From: Syngnathus acus
Lineage: Eukaryota > Chordata > Actinopteri > Syngnathiformes > Syngnathidae
Direction of reading: 5' to 3'
Assembly: GCF_901709675.1 (NCBI RefSeq)
Contig: NC_051100.1
Location: forward strand, 6,386,001 to 6,450,000
DNA length: 64,000 nucleotides
In this document: positions 61,501 to 64,000 of the stretch, piece after piece
Position numbering within the stretch: the first letter of the stretch is position 1
How the letters are laid out: each line of letters begins with the position of its first letter
Made by a program: the position numbers and the translations under genes
Notes under the pieces: generated by a model
Told to the model about the DNA's origin: nothing
What the model saw: only the letters and a program-made list of their open reading frames with translations
The model's database searches: none

Positions 61501-63401
61501 AGGTCATCTGACCTCCGGAGACCCTATTTCAGAAAACTGCCTCTATACTCTTGAACTTGTACTTCAGATCCATTTTGTTTCCCATTTTTATTTTTCTATC
61601 TTCCTCTCCTGTGTCCTCCCGCTTGTTTCATCCTTCACCTCAATAAGGGAATGTAGCTCGACCCACCCAGGTGACCTACTCCTCATGACATGACACTGGT
61701 TACCATGGTGATTGGCCATTAATAGCCACCAGCAATGACATGCCCATTATGGCTCATGGTTTTGGCTGCGTGTTTGTTTGCGGGTAGGTATAGTACGTCG
61801 TGTGTGAATCAGAGTATACGCGTGTAAACCATGCTCTAAAATAGACTTGGCTGCGTGTAAGGGTACGTATATTTGGACACATGCGACGTGGGGGTGTTAG
61901 GTACACAGCCAAATTGCATGATGAGCGCTTAGAACACCAGATGGCGTGTCCAAATGTGGCGAGGCGCCATTCACAATGCGACGGTATACCTTGAGTTGCA
62001 GATGACTCGAGCGCAACAATATCACGCGTTCACAAAAACACCACTCGTGCATGAGTCATAACACCTCTTTCACAAGGACTGTTTACAAATGAAGAGCTGG
62101 CAGTAAATGTTGACTTACTGTTTATTGCACTAACTTTCTTTTGACTTTCTGTTCTGTGCCAGGAATGCTTTGTACGCCACAGTCATTCCACCTTGGCTGA
62201 GGTCTGAGTGCCTTTTGGATTTTGTCTATTTTAGAGCGAGTGTGCTAATAGAAACCCGCGAGCCGATCATTATTATATCTTTGGCTGCTCGTTTCACTGA
62301 CCGCACCTTCTCGAGTTCCCTTCAGTTCTTTTTGGTGCGTCATAAATCTCAATTAAATACTGAATCCTTCTGCCCTTTTACTGGTTTTTAATTTTAGTGA
62401 TAAAAAAAATTGCTGCGTCTCTGCTTTGTAGTGGCCAGCGTGTGGGTAAAGATTGTTGGATGTATCCCCCCACCCCACCCTCTTCTCATATTTTCCCACC
62501 CTGTCTTTTCTTGTGACTGTGGTCTCTGCACACTGGAGCAGAAGTAAGTGATTTTTTCAGAGTGGGACACATGAAGGAAAGTGAGCGCTGTCGAAAGGGG
62601 TGAGATGTGCAAATCGTGAAGAAGAATACAAAACAGGTCCATTTCCAAGGCTTCATGTGACTCTAAAAGCTTTTATTTACACTGCGGGTATTAATTTGCC
62701 ATTCCCAGACTTCAAAATCGATTTAGAACTACTGTTACTGTATTTTCTTGTCACGCCTCTGATATCTCTATTACTGTACACAAGAAACAACCTGCATGTG
62801 CACGGGCCAAAAATGTAGCAAAAAAAAAAAATACTTTGGGGCTTTATTATAATGCTTCCTTGTGTGAGAGAGCAAATTTCATAGCTCTATGAATTGTGAC
62901 ATTACATTATTACATTATATAAAGCTACCCTGGGGACGACTCACCGGCGTCGAGACAATCTAATAAAAAAAAAAAAACATGGCATTGAACAAACATTAAT
63001 TCATCTTCATTAAACTTCACCTTCCAAGTTTTCCCTCCTGGGCCTCTGGCGTGTTTGCAAACACTTTCATTTTCACTCTGAAGCAGACAAGACGTTTTGA
63101 CTTGGTTGACTTAAAAGACCTGCTTTCAACTTAAATAGTTGACAGTGAAGTCTTGTGAAATCGTGTCAGCTTCCCTTCGCCGTTCACGGGTTTGTAGTGA
63201 TCAGGTAGATGGTTGGATACCTGCGTTGGTAGGCTGCGTGGTCAAGGCTGCGGGGCTGCAGGGCGTCTCCCCGAGGACCAGGCGGACTCTCTTGGCGTGG
63301 GTTTTTCCCTGGTAGTGGGACTGAGCCACGATGGCTGAAGTGAAAAACATGTTGCACAAGGTGCAGCATTTGTTTTTGTCCACCTCTGTCTCGTCGCAGT
63401 C
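49544..63401 (-). CDS. zmat4: Zinc finger matrin-type protein 4, 3' part (5' end beyond window)
   Basis: Nuclear matrin/U1-type C2H2 zinc-finger protein, presumed nucleic-acid binding; function poorly known. Four coding exons: 63221-63401, 61011-61253, 56363-56459, 49544-49580, together 558 nt, or 185 residues plus TGA. The first three junctions and the last all keep phase. Finger A is [20 protein letters not shown] followed by [12 protein letters not shown]. Finger B is [20 protein letters not shown] followed by [11 protein letters not shown]. Finger C is [20 protein letters not shown] followed by QGSKHQN. These match human fingers 2-4 closely. The linker before finger B is Pro/Ser-rich ([17 protein letters not shown]). 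The exon with finger 1 and the start codon are to the right of base 64000. The last exon is tiny and gives [13 protein letters not shown] in place of the mammalian TNLKNK end; it rests on phase, a good acceptor (TTTGTTTGCAG) and the shared N-L-K. Introns are 2.0, 4.6 and 6.8 kb. Confidence 0.88.
49581..56362. other. zmat4 last intron
   Basis: 6.8 kb with no other recognisable exon. It contains the TIR element at 54758-55170 and A/T homopolymer tracts. Confidence 0.6.
54758..55170. mobile_element. 413-bp TIR element (MITE) with GGACTATAAGGCGCACC repeats
   Basis: Perfect terminal inverted repeats: TACCGTATTTTCCGGACTA at the left and a right end reading TCCGGAAAATACGGTA. The word 'ccggactataaggcgcac' occurs repeatedly inside near the left end and again near 55090. 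TA at both ends fits TA target duplication. No coding capacity. Similar sequences are widespread in fish and other vertebrates; I do not assign a superfamily. Confidence 0.8.
56460..61010. other. zmat4 intron
   Basis: 4.6 kb without another recognisable exon. It holds a teleost interspersed repeat at 58640-58872 and a GC-rich block at about 59930-60190. The long plus-strand frame at 56125-56688 is the shadow of the finger C exon. Confidence 0.6.
58640..58872 (+). repeat. Teleost interspersed repeat, near full-length
   Basis: Reads through 'cctcacatttctgaggttca', 'gtggggagtttgcatgtag', 'cattccaaaaacctccaag' and 'gcttgtttgtctatacgtga' to 'ttagaaaatggatgg'. This is the most complete copy in the window of the repeat also seen at 11390, 31893 and 43265. 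Confidence 0.7.
61254..63220. other. zmat4 intron
   Basis: 2.0 kb with no recognisable exon or complete repeat element; poly-A tracts near 62819 and 62966. Confidence 0.6.
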
Positions 63402-64000
63402 CTGGAAGTGATCAGAAAGGAGCACGGTGATGAGAAGTTAATTAGAGGGGGGGCACAGATGGACGATAAGCTAATCATCTTGCTTTGGCGCTTTGCTGTT
63501 TCATCATGTTGGAACATTACAAAGGATGATGAAGCGGATGAGGCACACAAAGAAAAAGAGCAATTGCCGAGCTGACAGAAAAAAAAAAAAAAAAAAAAAA
63601 ACTACACTACCGTGTGTACACGCACAACGAAGCCAAGCATTATTTCTCTCGAGCTGTTCCCTCTCTTTGTTCTTGCCCATCTGGCATATTGGCTGGAACA
63701 GGATGCAAAAAAATCCTCAGAATTCTCGGTAAACACAGAGCAGCATACACAACAGGCTTCGTCTTAGCTACAGAGAAGACACGTAAACATGGTCTAATTT
63801 ATTTGCGTTTTATATATATTGACACACACTGGACAAGTCATTAGGTACACTTTCAGAATTTAATGTGGTGATTTCTACTCGTGGCACCCTAGTGTGCTAT
63901 GAGACATCATTAGGGGCTTTGTGTTCAATAAAACAGGCCCAGAATTCACAACTCGTCCAGTTATTTCAGATAAGTTGATTATTTTTCTCACTGTTCTTGT
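63402..64000. other. zmat4 intron, right edge
   Basis: No exon seen to the window end. An A22-type homopolymer lies at about 63579-63601. The upstream zmat4 exons should lie beyond base 64000. Confidence 0.5.

Noticed and set aside
1-64000. tRNA, rRNA, CRISPR or operon features
   Set aside because: None could be recognised; the window is eukaryotic nuclear DNA.

Overview
The window is a piece of a vertebrate nuclear genome, almost certainly a ray-finned (teleost) fish. Its genes are split into short exons with GT-AG introns, it has vertebrate-specific families (PROP1, PLEK, AVPI1, ZMAT4), and it is rich in microsatellites and short interspersed repeats of teleost type. There are no bacterial features, CRISPR arrays or rRNA/tRNA genes that I can support. 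Gene models were assembled by hand from splice sites, reading phase and remembered family sequences. No alignment or transcript was available.

The first 20 kb is gene-dense: a TMEM229B-like membrane protein (+, CDS 2425-2859); haao, kynurenine-pathway dioxygenase (-, 3479-5679, 10 exons); mcfd2, the EF-hand cargo-receptor partner (+, 6857-7739); prop1, the pituitary paired-like homeobox factor (-, 8857-10601, 3 exons); plek, pleckstrin (-, 13619-16524, 9 exons); and avpi1, an AVP-induced-protein family member (+, 18970-19665). haao/mcfd2 and plek/avpi1 are head-to-head pairs. The plek-avpi1 intergenic region carries several CRE (TGACGTCA-like) motifs.

From about 20 to 49.5 kb I find no recognisable protein-coding gene. 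It is an AT-rich desert with repeat fragments, a few orphan exon-like segments and a perfect hairpin. From 49.5 kb to the right edge the minus strand carries the 3' part of zmat4, a three- or four-zinc-finger matrin-type protein. Four coding exons are visible (49544-49580, 56363-56459, 61011-61253, 63221-63401), separated by introns of 2-7 kb, and the 5' exons lie beyond the window.

The genes do not form one pathway. The interesting structure is in arrangement and non-coding sequence: a 76-bp spacerless perfect palindrome, a 29-bp perfect hairpin, 47-bp direct repeats bracketing plek, a possible bidirectional promoter at 12.0-12.4 kb, a 413-bp TIR element, and a zmat4 C-terminus that departs from the mammalian one.
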